64,000 bases of DNA, taken from positions 1 through 64,000 of the forward strand of contig WAEK01000034.1 in the NCBI GenBank assembly GCA_011634665.1, in the 5' to 3' direction. A program made the position numbers and the translations under genes. Position 1 is the first letter of the stretch; every line of letters begins with the position of its first letter. The stretch is from Mortierella sp. BCC40632 (lineage: Eukaryota > Mortierellomycota > Mortierellomycetes > Mortierellales > Mortierellaceae). Positions 53,449 through 61,559 of this stretch are shown here, piece after piece. The notes under the pieces are model-generated. The model had not been told where the DNA came from and searched no databases. It worked only from the letters and a program-made list of their open reading frames with translations.

Positions 53449-54429
53449 ATGGATGCATTAAGTATAGCAGAGATAAGACTCAAGGTCTTGGAATATGTCA
53501 AGGTAGATGAATCCTTTTTGAAAGCACAAAACAATCTTGTGAAGTGCTCGCTCGTTAATCGTGAGTGGAGAAATGATGTGGAAAGGATTAGGTGGGAAAT
53601 TGTAATAATTACAGATGAAATTGGGACCAGAAGAGAATTTATGGATCAGTTCAGTAGAAGCGTATGTTATGTAAAATATTTAGTACTTAATATCGATGAC
53701 ATGCCATCAAGGCTTTTCTCAGGATACAATCTTCAACTTGGAAGGATATTATCGCAAACGTTTGGGGGGATTTTATGTAAGAACCTGAAGAGTTTGAGGG
53801 TAGGGGATTGGATGGGGGGAGCTGGATGGCTGGCAGATTTAGAGACAAGGAGGTATCTTTCTGTAACAGAGAAATGCACTGTATTTCGATTGATAAAGGC
53901 AGCAGAGGAGTTGGAGGAGTTGTGGGTTGATATCAATGGCGTGTTTTTATGGGAGATTGTCCTTGCTGTGAAAGACATCAAAAAGTTAAAGGAAATTAGA
54001 ATGTTATCTGTTTGTTTTGATCTACTATCTATGAAATCTTTACTTAACAACAACAAATCTATTGTAAGTGTAAAGTTTGAGGAGATCTGGATATTTGGAG
54101 AAGTGGAAGATAGCTTGAACAGGGAGTTGTGTATTCAATATTTTAAAAGCTATTCGCCGGATCCACTGATCAAACAATTTGAATTAATTGAGGCATTAAG
54201 CTTAAATGAAGATTCGAATGAGTATGACGTATGTGCAGAGAAAGGAAGTGTTATATTAGGTGAATGTAGAGTGATTGAACAATGGAATGAAGCGACAAAT
54301 CAACAAAGAAAGAGATACTGTGAAAAAATAATTGAGGCTCTGTGTTGTGCAATGGACTGTCACTTCATATTTAAGGATAGGGAAATCATTCGGGGTTATA
54401 CAAGAGTTCAGTCAAAGTTCTTAATATAG
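53449..54429 (+). CDS. F-box/LRR-like protein (326 aa), paralogue 1 of a tandem pair
   Basis: The N-terminus has the F-box-type pattern: AEIRLKVLEYV, then LVKCSLVNREWRNDVERIRW. The remainder has leucine-rich-like strands (CKNLKSLRVGDW, LEELWVDINGVFL). It shares with the next gene (54,728) the segments FDLLS, F-x-E-x-WIFGE-x-EDS and the W/V ending of the F-box. About 300 bp separate the two, so they arose by tandem duplication and have diverged widely. Likely an SCF adaptor; substrate unknown. It is related in type to the F-box gene in the 26-kb unit but not a recent copy of it. Confidence 0.6.
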   Translation: MDALSIAEIRLKVLEYVKVDESFLKAQNNLVKCSLVNREWRNDVERIRWEIVIITDEIGTRREFMDQFSRSVCYVKYLVLNIDDMPSRLFSGYNLQLGRILSQTFGGILCKNLKSLRVGDWMGGAGWLADLETRRYLSVTEKCTVFRLIKAAEELEELWVDINGVFLWEIVLAVKDIKKLKEIRMLSVCFDLLSMKSLLNNNKSIVSVKFEEIWIFGEVEDSLNRELCIQYFKSYSPDPLIKQFELIEALSLNEDSNEYDVCAEKGSVILGECRVIEQWNEATNQQRKRYCEKIIEALCCAMDCHFIFKDREIIRGYTRVQSKFLI

Positions 54430-54727
54430 CCATAGCAGAATTGGAATAGGGATAGGGAAAGGACTTGATGATGAGATAGAGGATGCTACGTATGGACGAA
54501 ATCACCTCAGAAACTTTTCTTAGTTAAGGAGATATTTGAAGTAAAAGATTAAGGCAAAGATAGTGAAATGAAAGGTATTGATAGAAATAGTAAAAGAGAG
54601 AGAGAGATTATGGTATTGGAGAAGATTTGAGAGAGTAAAGTATATAAGGATTATAGAATTCCTAAAAAAAAGAAAAATAAAAAAGGAGAAAGGCAGTCAA
54701 TTGTAGAAAGACACTGAAAAGTGAGAC
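54430..54727 (+). promoter_or_regulatory. Intergenic with TATA box (TATATAAG at 54,641-54,648)
   Basis: About 300 bp between the two F-box-like paralogues. The TATA-like motif is 87 bp upstream of the second gene's ATG. GAGAGA tract nearby. Confidence 0.45.
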
Positions 54728-55660
54728 ATGGACATTAATATATTTGAAATCCCGGAAATACGACTCAGAATATTAGCCGATGTTCTAGATGGAAATGGGG
54801 GATGTTTGCCGTCAAACGTTAAAGCATTGGATGGATGTAGTTTGGTTAATAGTGAATGGAGGCGAGATACGGAATATCTGAAATGGAGAGAAGTTTTAAT
54901 ATCAGACGAAACGATTGAATGCGAAAGTTTTCTAACCCAGATGGTAAAACACGCGAGTAAAGTGAGAGATCTGACGGTGACTCTATTGAAAGAAGGTCAT
55001 AAACAACGTCTGGGTAGATTACTTGTAGCCTATTTAGACAGAGGAGACTTTACGTCACTGAGGTCGCTGATTATAGGGAATTGGGAAAGTGCCGATAAGG
55101 AGCCAAGATCAGGATCTCTGAAGCCAATGGAGTCCCAGGCGCTTTTGAGGATAATGAGGGATGCGATAAATTTGGAGGAGATAAAGAGTGACATATCCGG
55201 GATAATGCTCTCAGAGGTTGTCATGGCACTGAAGGATAATATAAACTTGAGAGCCCTTTGTCTAGGAATTGTAATGTTTGATTTGTTGTCATGGAGGAGA
55301 ATAGTGTTAACTAAGCCAAATCTGACAAAGGTGTTTTTCAAGGAGATGTGGATATTTGGAGAGATTGAAGATAGTATTATATTGGATAGATGGATTTTTA
55401 ATCCATTAACCGGAGGCTATAGATTTGACCAATCGATTGATAGAAAAGCCGTGGTATCAGTGATGACGGAGGATCTAAAATATAAGGAAAACGCCAATGT
55501 GAAGGATGTAACATTTGGAACGTATATGGAGATTGATTTTCCAGATGATTCAGATTCGAAAGAGACACTTGTCAACAAGATACTTTTTTTAGCCAAGGAT
55601 ATTTGTCCAAATGTCGCTCGAATTGAGTGTAAAAGGGATTTATGGAATGAAACCTTATAA
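54728..55660 (+). CDS. F-box/LRR-like protein (310 aa), paralogue 2 of a tandem pair
   Basis: Starts FEIPEIRLRILADVL and continues with DGCSLVNSEWRRDTEYLKWREV, an F-box-like N-terminus. LRR-like strands follow (FTSLRSLIIGNWES; INLRALCLGIVMFDLLSW) and then KEMWIFGEIEDS, shared with paralogue 1. Intact frame. See the neighbour for context. Confidence 0.6.
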   Translation: MDINIFEIPEIRLRILADVLDGNGGCLPSNVKALDGCSLVNSEWRRDTEYLKWREVLISDETIECESFLTQMVKHASKVRDLTVTLLKEGHKQRLGRLLVAYLDRGDFTSLRSLIIGNWESADKEPRSGSLKPMESQALLRIMRDAINLEEIKSDISGIMLSEVVMALKDNINLRALCLGIVMFDLLSWRRIVLTKPNLTKVFFKEMWIFGEIEDSIILDRWIFNPLTGGYRFDQSIDRKAVVSVMTEDLKYKENANVKDVTFGTYMEIDFPDDSDSKETLVNKILFLAKDICPNVARIECKRDLWNETL

Positions 55661-56053
55661 TAAATTACGAGACTAAGAGTTGACAAGGAAGGTTTTTTAT
55701 TTGTTTATGAAAACACAGAGTTTGATGGAGAATATGATAAAATGGCGATATTTAGTAGATGTATTAAATGTTGATGATGTCATAAAGAAATGTGACATGA
55801 GAAAGATGGGTTAGATTTTGTAGAACAGAGTGCATAACAGAAATACGCGCCTATATAAATAGAGAAGAGTTGTTGACATAAACAAACGTAATAAATGTGG
55901 ACTAATATTTCAGATAGCATGATAGGTATGCACGATGACCGCGTCCATGGTGGAGGTATAAAGAAAAGAAAAGAAAAGAAAAGAAAAGAAAAGAAAAGAA
56001 AAGAAAAGAAAAGAAAAGAAAAGAAAAGAAAAGAAAAGAAAAGAAAAGAAAAG

Positions 56054-56087
<34 letters not shown>

Positions 56088-56147
56088 AAAGAAAAAGAAA
56101 AAGAAAAAGAAAAAGAAAAAGAAAAAAGAAAGAGAAGTGGAATTAAA
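55661..56147 (+). repeat. Intergenic with TATA box and AAAAG microsatellite
   Basis: TATATAAA at 55,852-55,859, then an AAAAG microsatellite from about 55,960 to 56,134, about 35 units long with a few A-runs. It ends 14 bp before the ATG at 56,148, so it would lie in the 5' leader of that gene. A frame that reads into the microsatellite from 55,895 is spurious. Confidence 0.75.
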
Positions 56148-56753
56148 ATGGATAAGGATTACAACATTATATACTTAGAGCTCAAGTGCCATGCGAATGA
56201 AATCTACGATAGAGGGACAGGTGTCAAGATTGTTAAGAGCTTTGACGAGTATAAAGAAAATGGGTATATTGGTGTCAGTGCTGATGACATCAAATTTGTA
56301 GAAACTCTTGTTGCGTCAAGAAGGAGAGTTATTCAAAGTAAACTTAAACAGATAACCGGATTATTTAGAAGGAGTGTGTCAAACGGAGATCTGGTTAGAA
56401 TAAGAAATTTTGAGGAGGGTTATGATGGAGATCTGGAAGAAGTGTCAGGATGTTTTGGTGAAGGATTTCATGGAGAGATGTTTGGGGGATTAGTATGTCA
56501 AACTATCAGGAGAAACCCGAGTGAGACGCTAGGACTTTGTAAATCACTGCGCTGTTATCAGAGTTGGCTATTTTGGACTTTGAGATTTTTCGACAATACA
56601 ATCCAGTGTCGTGGTCATAATTTGAAGGGCTGTAAGGAGTATTTGAGGCGGGAATATCAACAATTTTCAATTGATGTCTGGAAGGAGATGGAGATGGTTC
56701 GGAACATAATGATTCGTGTGACAATGACGGAGTATGAAGATATTCCTGAGTGA
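56148..56753 (+). CDS. Unknown protein (201 aa)
   Basis: The intact frame begins with an ATG directly after the AAAAG microsatellite. Mixed charged protein with several Cys in the second half (CQTIRRNPSETLGLC, NTIQCRGHNLKGC). Predicted mostly helical in the C-terminal half (REYQQFSIDVWKEMEMVRNI). I do not recognise a family. The leader microsatellite could affect its expression; inference. Confidence 0.5.
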   Translation: MDKDYNIIYLELKCHANEIYDRGTGVKIVKSFDEYKENGYIGVSADDIKFVETLVASRRRVIQSKLKQITGLFRRSVSNGDLVRIRNFEEGYDGDLEEVSGCFGEGFHGEMFGGLVCQTIRRNPSETLGLCKSLRCYQSWLFWTLRFFDNTIQCRGHNLKGCKEYLRREYQQFSIDVWKEMEMVRNIMIRVTMTEYEDIPE

Positions 56754-56866
56754 ATCAGCGACGGTTTAAGGTAGGAGGGCTGTTTTGAGAATGGAAAAGC
56801 AAAGGATGAGTCAGTATTAAATGTTATGTAAAAAGTGTTTAAGGATAGCTGGTAAAAATGCAGAAG

Positions 56867-56874
56867 TATAAAAG
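56867..56874 (+). promoter_or_regulatory. TATA box (TATAAAAG) upstream of the small secreted-peptide pair
   Basis: It is 141 bp upstream of the ATG at 57,008. A second weaker TATAAAAT is at 57,002-57,009. Confidence 0.5.
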
Positions 56875-57007
56875 GAGAGTGCTAGAGTTTAGAAAGGAAG
56901 AAAACCTAGAAAGTCATAATTTAAAAGCAGTCAGAAACAAGATTGTCGGTTGAGGAAAGGTATTTGTATAGGAGTTAAAGATTTGAAGGGAACAGTATGA
57001 GTATAAA

Positions 57008-57136
57008 ATGATAATATATTCTCCATTTCATCTGTTTTTGTTTTTACCACTCTTATTTTCGAGGATTATACACGGTCCGTTGCATGAGGTTACTGCGAAG
57101 AGAGCTGTAAATCCTCAATTAAGTAGTGCAAACTGA
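57008..57136 (+). CDS. Small secreted peptide 1 (42 aa)
   Basis: The short frame begins with a signal-peptide-like stretch (MIIYSPFHLFLFLPLLFSRI), followed by HGPLHEVTAKRAVNPQLSSA. It lies in the first copy of a 146-bp direct repeat. The second repeat keeps the same frame without indels. Here a TGA ends the protein where the second copy has AGA, so this copy may be truncated. Function unknown; secretion is inferred from the hydrophobic N-terminus. Confidence 0.45.
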   Translation: MIIYSPFHLFLFLPLLFSRIIHGPLHEVTAKRAVNPQLSSAN

Positions 57137-57324
57137 AGTCAAAACCAGGTGAAAAGGGCAATATTAAAAGATGTTGTATTCTCCATTTCATCTGTTTTTG
57201 TTTTTTCCACTCTTATTTTCGTGGATTATGCACGGTCCGTTGCATGGGGTTACTGCGAAGGGAGCTGTTAATCCTCAAATAAGCAGGGCAAACAGAAGTC
57301 AAAAACAGGTGAAAAGGACAATAT
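57019..57324. repeat. Two 146-bp direct repeats, 160 bp apart
   Basis: 57,019-57,164 and 57,179-57,324 align without indels through most of their length, with about a dozen base changes visible by eye. They contain the two small-peptide frames. Confidence 0.9.
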
Positions 57325-57335
57325 GTGACACCTGA
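57171..57335 (+). CDS. Small secreted peptide 2 (54 aa)
   Basis: Signal-peptide-like MLYSPFHLFLFFPLLFSWIM, then HGPLHGVTAKGAVNPQISRA and a basic tail ending in ...KRTICDT. It is a paralogue of peptide 1, 13 residues longer because a stop codon is replaced by an arginine codon. Several changes between the copies are conservative or silent, which suits a coding sequence. No known family; it is too short for a confident call by composition alone. Confidence 0.45.
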   Translation: MLYSPFHLFLFFPLLFSWIMHGPLHGVTAKGAVNPQISRANRSQKQVKRTICDT

Positions 57336-57378
57336 AAGTAACGAAAACTGGTAACGTTCCCTTTGAATTGTGTCTTAG

Positions 57379-57795
57379 ATGAAAGCGATAATTCAGGTTG
57401 AAACTTATTCAGAAGAAAGAGGATATCTCGTAGCGATTGGGAGGATACTGAAACCATCAACAAACCAACAGTCTAGTTTTTATTATCCACGGGAACCCGC
57501 CGAATTAGGAGAGAAATTCATTCTAAGTTATCATTCATGTTTGCAAAGTGAGATGGAAAGATTTGACAGTTATACAGAGTTGATAAAGTCCTCAAGGAGA
57601 AAAAAGAAAATTGTTGTCGTTGGTTCGGAGAGCGATTTTGATGAGAGGTATTTGTTTTGGGAGAGTTGTAAAATAGACGACGAGAAAGGGCTGAGCTGTT
57701 GGAGATATGGACTTGTGGGAAAGACGCTTTTGAAAAATTTGGAAGCGAGAACATTTATTGAGAAGCAATTGGAATTACAGGAATTGGAAGATTAG
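57379..57795 (+). CDS. Unknown protein (138 aa)
   Basis: ATG at 57,379 and intact frame. Beta-strand-like pattern at the N-terminus (RGYLVAIGRILKP, EKFILSYHS) resembling the OB-like small proteins, then a charged helical C-terminus (FIEKQLELQELED). Family not recognised. The last small gene before the two long multi-exon genes. Confidence 0.45.
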   Translation: MKAIIQVETYSEERGYLVAIGRILKPSTNQQSSFYYPREPAELGEKFILSYHSCLQSEMERFDSYTELIKSSRRKKKIVVVGSESDFDERYLFWESCKIDDEKGLSCWRYGLVGKTLLKNLEARTFIEKQLELQELED

Positions 57796-58303
57796 TTCAA
57801 TAAAAAAAAGGACTATTTTATTGTTGTGTTCAATGTCAAAAGAAAGAAGAGGTGAAGATTGTAAGCGGTTTTAAAAGGTGAAGGAAGTTGAGGCAGTTCC
57901 TGTTTCTGAAATTGTTAACAAGCAACAAGTTGAACTTGCAGGAAAGTTCTATTTCAGAACCCAAAAAATCCACAGATACCAAGAAGGTGTGTAACTTAAT
58001 TGAAATGAGTTAAATTATCACAGACTGATAAAAAGAAGACACAGGGAATGACTGAATAGGTATGTAGGGGAGCTCAACTTTTTAAAATACGAGAAAAATG
58101 AAGAGATGTCCACACATCTTATTTTTGGTTGCAAATGTTTGTATTTTGAAGTTTTCATGGTAGATTGGAGGCAATGTGTCGTCAGTGCGGAGAAGGGATG
58201 ATGTGGCCAAAGGCAAAAATGAAGGATTCAAGGCCTATTTGAACTGGAAATAGTGGTGTTGTGCTTGCTTTGAACGAGCAATGTTCTAAAATAGGTAAAA
58301 GGT
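57796..58303. other. Intergenic, no gene seen
   Basis: AT-rich sequence between converging genes. I see no conserved motif, RNA gene or credible frame. Confidence 0.4.
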
Positions 58304-60998
58304 TCAAGAAAGTAAAAAGTGTTTAGCGAATAAGGTAATGAAAGCATGAGATGAGTTTGATGAAACCATTAACGCGCCGACATACAGGAGATGCTCGATG
58401 TTTGAGAGTTTTTGTCGCAAGTCTTGAACTTCATTCCGTAGGTCCTGGAATTCGGATTGGATTGAATCCATTATGGCCTTCTTCTTAATTGGATGAGAAG
58501 TGTTCTCCCTTAAATCATCAGAAGAACTTTCATTTTCGACCCCTTCATTGTCTTTGCTTTTTGTCAGTCTTTCTTTCTTCGTTTCAAAGATATTCTTTTT
58601 AAAAGCACGATCAATCTTGAGTGTATCAGAGACGCTGCCCATGTTCCTTGTATCTTCGGCAGGATTGTCATACGGAATGACGGTCAGTCTTGGAATGTCT
58701 TGGGGTGTATGGTTGCAAATGTCACAGTTGCATGACTTTGTGCATCTTGGACATAAAAACTGGCTATCCGGAACTTTGGCGATCTCAACCCAACTTTTGC
58801 CCATGCAGTTGTAGAGACAACGCTCACAAAAGAGAAGGCGGCATTTAAAGACTGGCCGATTTTTCCGCCACGTAGCTTTACTTTCAAAGTGTTGAGAGCA
58901 TGACAACATGACATAATGAATCTTTTTCTTTTTACAGCGATGACAAGACTGGAAAAAAAAAAAATGGTTAAAAGGAGATGATGACAAAAGTCAGTTGAAG
59001 TTACAAAGGTTTTTAAGACTTACTTTTTGTGATTGTTTGTTTGTGTGTATAAGTTGCTGAAGTCTGATATAAGCAAGCGAGGCATACGAGTATGGTTCGT
59101 TAAAGGATGTTGATCTGAAGGAAAAGATAAAAAGAATTACAAAATGAGTATGATTGGTTGTCTGTAAAGGGAAAAACTGAGTGGGGGCGAATAGTATTTT
59201 ACCTATAAAAAAAATTGTCCCTTAGCTGTGACGTGTTTGATCTATTCCATGTTAAGATAGCGTTGGAGTAAATCGATCGCAGGAAACCGACTGAAAACAT
59301 TTCTCTCATTTGGAGACTGGATGATCTATGAATACATCCTCGACCCAAAGAGAAACAGAGAAGACAAATATGGTATGGCGAATTGCCTCTCAAGCAGGTG
59401 TTTTCATTGCAGACGAGGTGTCGATTAAATATAACTCCATGACAAAAATCGCAAGTGATTGTCGCAATGTCTGTTCTTGTAGGGTTGAGGGGCTTAATAG
59501 GAAAAGTAAATTTAGAATCGTTACTCACACAGTCCCAATTAATCCATTCGCCCAGGAGTAGATCTTCAAAGAGTCGCAAAATGGTTAGGAAGGATTTGTT
59601 GAGAGACTCTCTTGAGAACTTTCTGCATTCGGGCTCATTGTTTAAAATGGAAGTGAAGCCATCTAATGTGCGCAAAACAATCTCTCCTGTATTGTAAATA
59701 TCTGGACGGAAAATCCTAGAAGGTGGTGGATAGGACACTGTTATTAAAGAAGAATTTAGGTGTGTAAAGCTAGGAAAAGACGGCAAAGAACATACTGTCG
59801 ATATGTTGGAATCACTTTGTTAATGGCCAAATCGATGGTCTCTGATGTAAAGGAGTTCCATGCTACCTTCATTGTCGTTCGTCCCTACAAAGAAAGTAAT
59901 CAGTTAGTTGTGGCTACATTGGAAGTATTGGAAAATCAGGGTATTTTCAAACTTACAAAGTTTACAACTTGGTGATATGACATTGATGGGATATACACGA
60001 GATCACCAGGGACTTGTTTCCCAACATAAATTGGGAAATTTGCTTTTGCCAAGTCATCTGGGTATACGAAGTAATTTTCGTGTGAGGGGACTTGACCCAA
60101 AGATGTAAGAAGCTGGTCCATTTTTGGGGCGTCACTCTCATGAATCATAAACCATATTGTGTACGAGTCACTGTTTGCGAATAGCATTAGGTTGTATGCT
60201 GGCGTGGCCAATAAGTCCATATGAAGTGGGGTCCTAAAAGGGAGTCGCTTGGGTTAACACAAAGTCTCGATTACGGAAAATTTCAAAGACCTTATTTTTA
60301 TTACTTGCCATGAACCATTTTGTCCGAGATAGAGCAACAGGTTTTCGGTTGCAGAGACTCCAAGAAATGTGTCTAGGGATAACCAATTAGGAAGGAGAGA
60401 ATATTAAATTAGATTAATATTTCGCATTTGGTTTTGTAAAAGGAGGGTGAAAAAGTTAAACTTACTAAGGTCATGGTTACCGTGATGGCGAATTACATCG
60501 GGAATTATTCGCTTCATCAGAGCATCATTCCATTCTTTTGGACATGAGAGGTCTTTTGCATAGAGCAGTGACTTTTTGTTTTTAGACGGCGGTGGGTTTT
60601 CATGAACATTTTCAATGTATTCATTTGTTGGAAGGATAACATTCACTCCTTTTTTTTGGTCCCAACAATTAATTTCTATATGTTTTAAGAAAAGAGTCGA
60701 TTCAGTCTTAGTGCGAAGCCAACAAAGAGTCTTTATGGCAAACCTAGAAGCAAGGCTTACTTTGAGTCCCCTGGAGATCCTTAAACCTTTGTAGCGAAAA
60801 TTCAGATTTGTCCCAATCTGGAGACTGTGTGAAATCTCTTATAATGATAGGGGACTTTGAAGTAAGTAGAGAATTAAGGGAGGATAAACTAGAGTCGGAG
60901 AAATCAATTTCAGCTATTGACAGTGGTAGAAAGGGTGGGCCTCTAGCGATAAGAGTATCGTAGTCAATGGTAGAAAGGTCGATGCTTGACTGGTTCAT
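58304..60998 (-). CDS. JmjC-domain protein with C-terminal 4CXXC_R1 zinc finger, eight exons
   Basis: I join eight exons by GT...AG introns (donors on the minus strand near 60,760, 60,463, 60,306, 59,955, 59,801, 59,202 and 59,023). Exon junctions keep frame. JmjC: KDLSCPKEWNDAL, then ATENLLLYLGQNGSW, then TPLHMD (the H-x-D iron ligands), PGDLVYIPSMSYHQV (third ligand His) and KVAWNSFTSETIDLA. After this come a Cys/His cluster (CDFCHGVIFNRHLVC) and, in the last exon, a 4CXXC_R1-type finger (CHRCKKKKIHYVML...FCERCLYNCMGKSW...FLCPRCTKSCNCDICNH) and a coiled coil (QDLRNEVQDLRQKLSNIEHL). Fe(II)/2-oxoglutarate oxygenases of this type demethylate histone lysines. All three metal ligands are present, so activity is plausible. 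Start chosen at 60,998; an upstream in-frame ATG exists at 61,067. Confidence 0.85.
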
Positions 60999-61107
60999 TT
61001 TGAGAAAGTTGAAAGTCGGGGGATTGTGAGGAGAAGGATAAAGGCGAAGGCGGAAAATGAGCTTCACTGAGAGAAAGTAAAGTAGAAAAAGCAGTCAGGA
61101 TTCAGAC

Positions 61108-61185
61108 TGGCGCAGTCGAACATCGAAATGGCGCATTCAATCATCGAACTGGCGCATTCAATCACCGAATAGGCGCGGTCTATAA
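61108..61185. repeat. 21-bp degenerate repeats between divergent genes
   Basis: About 3.5 units of TGGCGCATTCAATCATCGAAC start at 61,108, 61,129, 61,150 and 61,171, the last one degenerate. They lie in the promoter region shared by the JmjC gene (minus) and the Crinkler gene (plus), so they are candidate binding sites. Confidence 0.7.
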
Positions 61186-61440
61186 TCTTACTGGTTAGCT
61201 GACAGTCTTTTTAAAAAAGTAGGCATTTCTTGAACTGAAATTCCCTGGTCTCGGGCTCTTCATGGCCAAAGAATTCGTTTGGTTATAATGCTAATGTGTT
61301 AGGTGGGAAGGATGCAGATTTGGATGCATGCTTGTGAGCACAACTTCAAATTAAGGGGCTGCATCGTGGCAAATGCGTGGCAAAATGTAAGGGACGATGA
61401 TGTCTTTGCAGGGATCTTGTCTGGGGAATCGGTCTTTGCC

Positions 61441-61448
61441 TATAAAAT
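61441..61448 (+). promoter_or_regulatory. TATA box (TATAAAAT) of the Crinkler gene
   Basis: It lies 119 bp upstream of the ATG at 61,560. Confidence 0.5.
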
Positions 61449-61559
61449 TTAAATCATTATGGTCATCTTTCTTCTCTACCTTGTTCCTCAGTTTCTCCTT
61501 ATCCCTTGTTATCTCATTGTCAACTCAATATTTCTATTCCACACGGCATCTGGGAAGTC

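Noticed and set aside
55895..56146. Lysine/arginine-rich frame
   Set aside because: It is the translation of the AAAAG microsatellite.
61200..61400. tRNA gene
   Set aside because: I looked for A- and B-box patterns here and elsewhere in the window and found none that fold convincingly.
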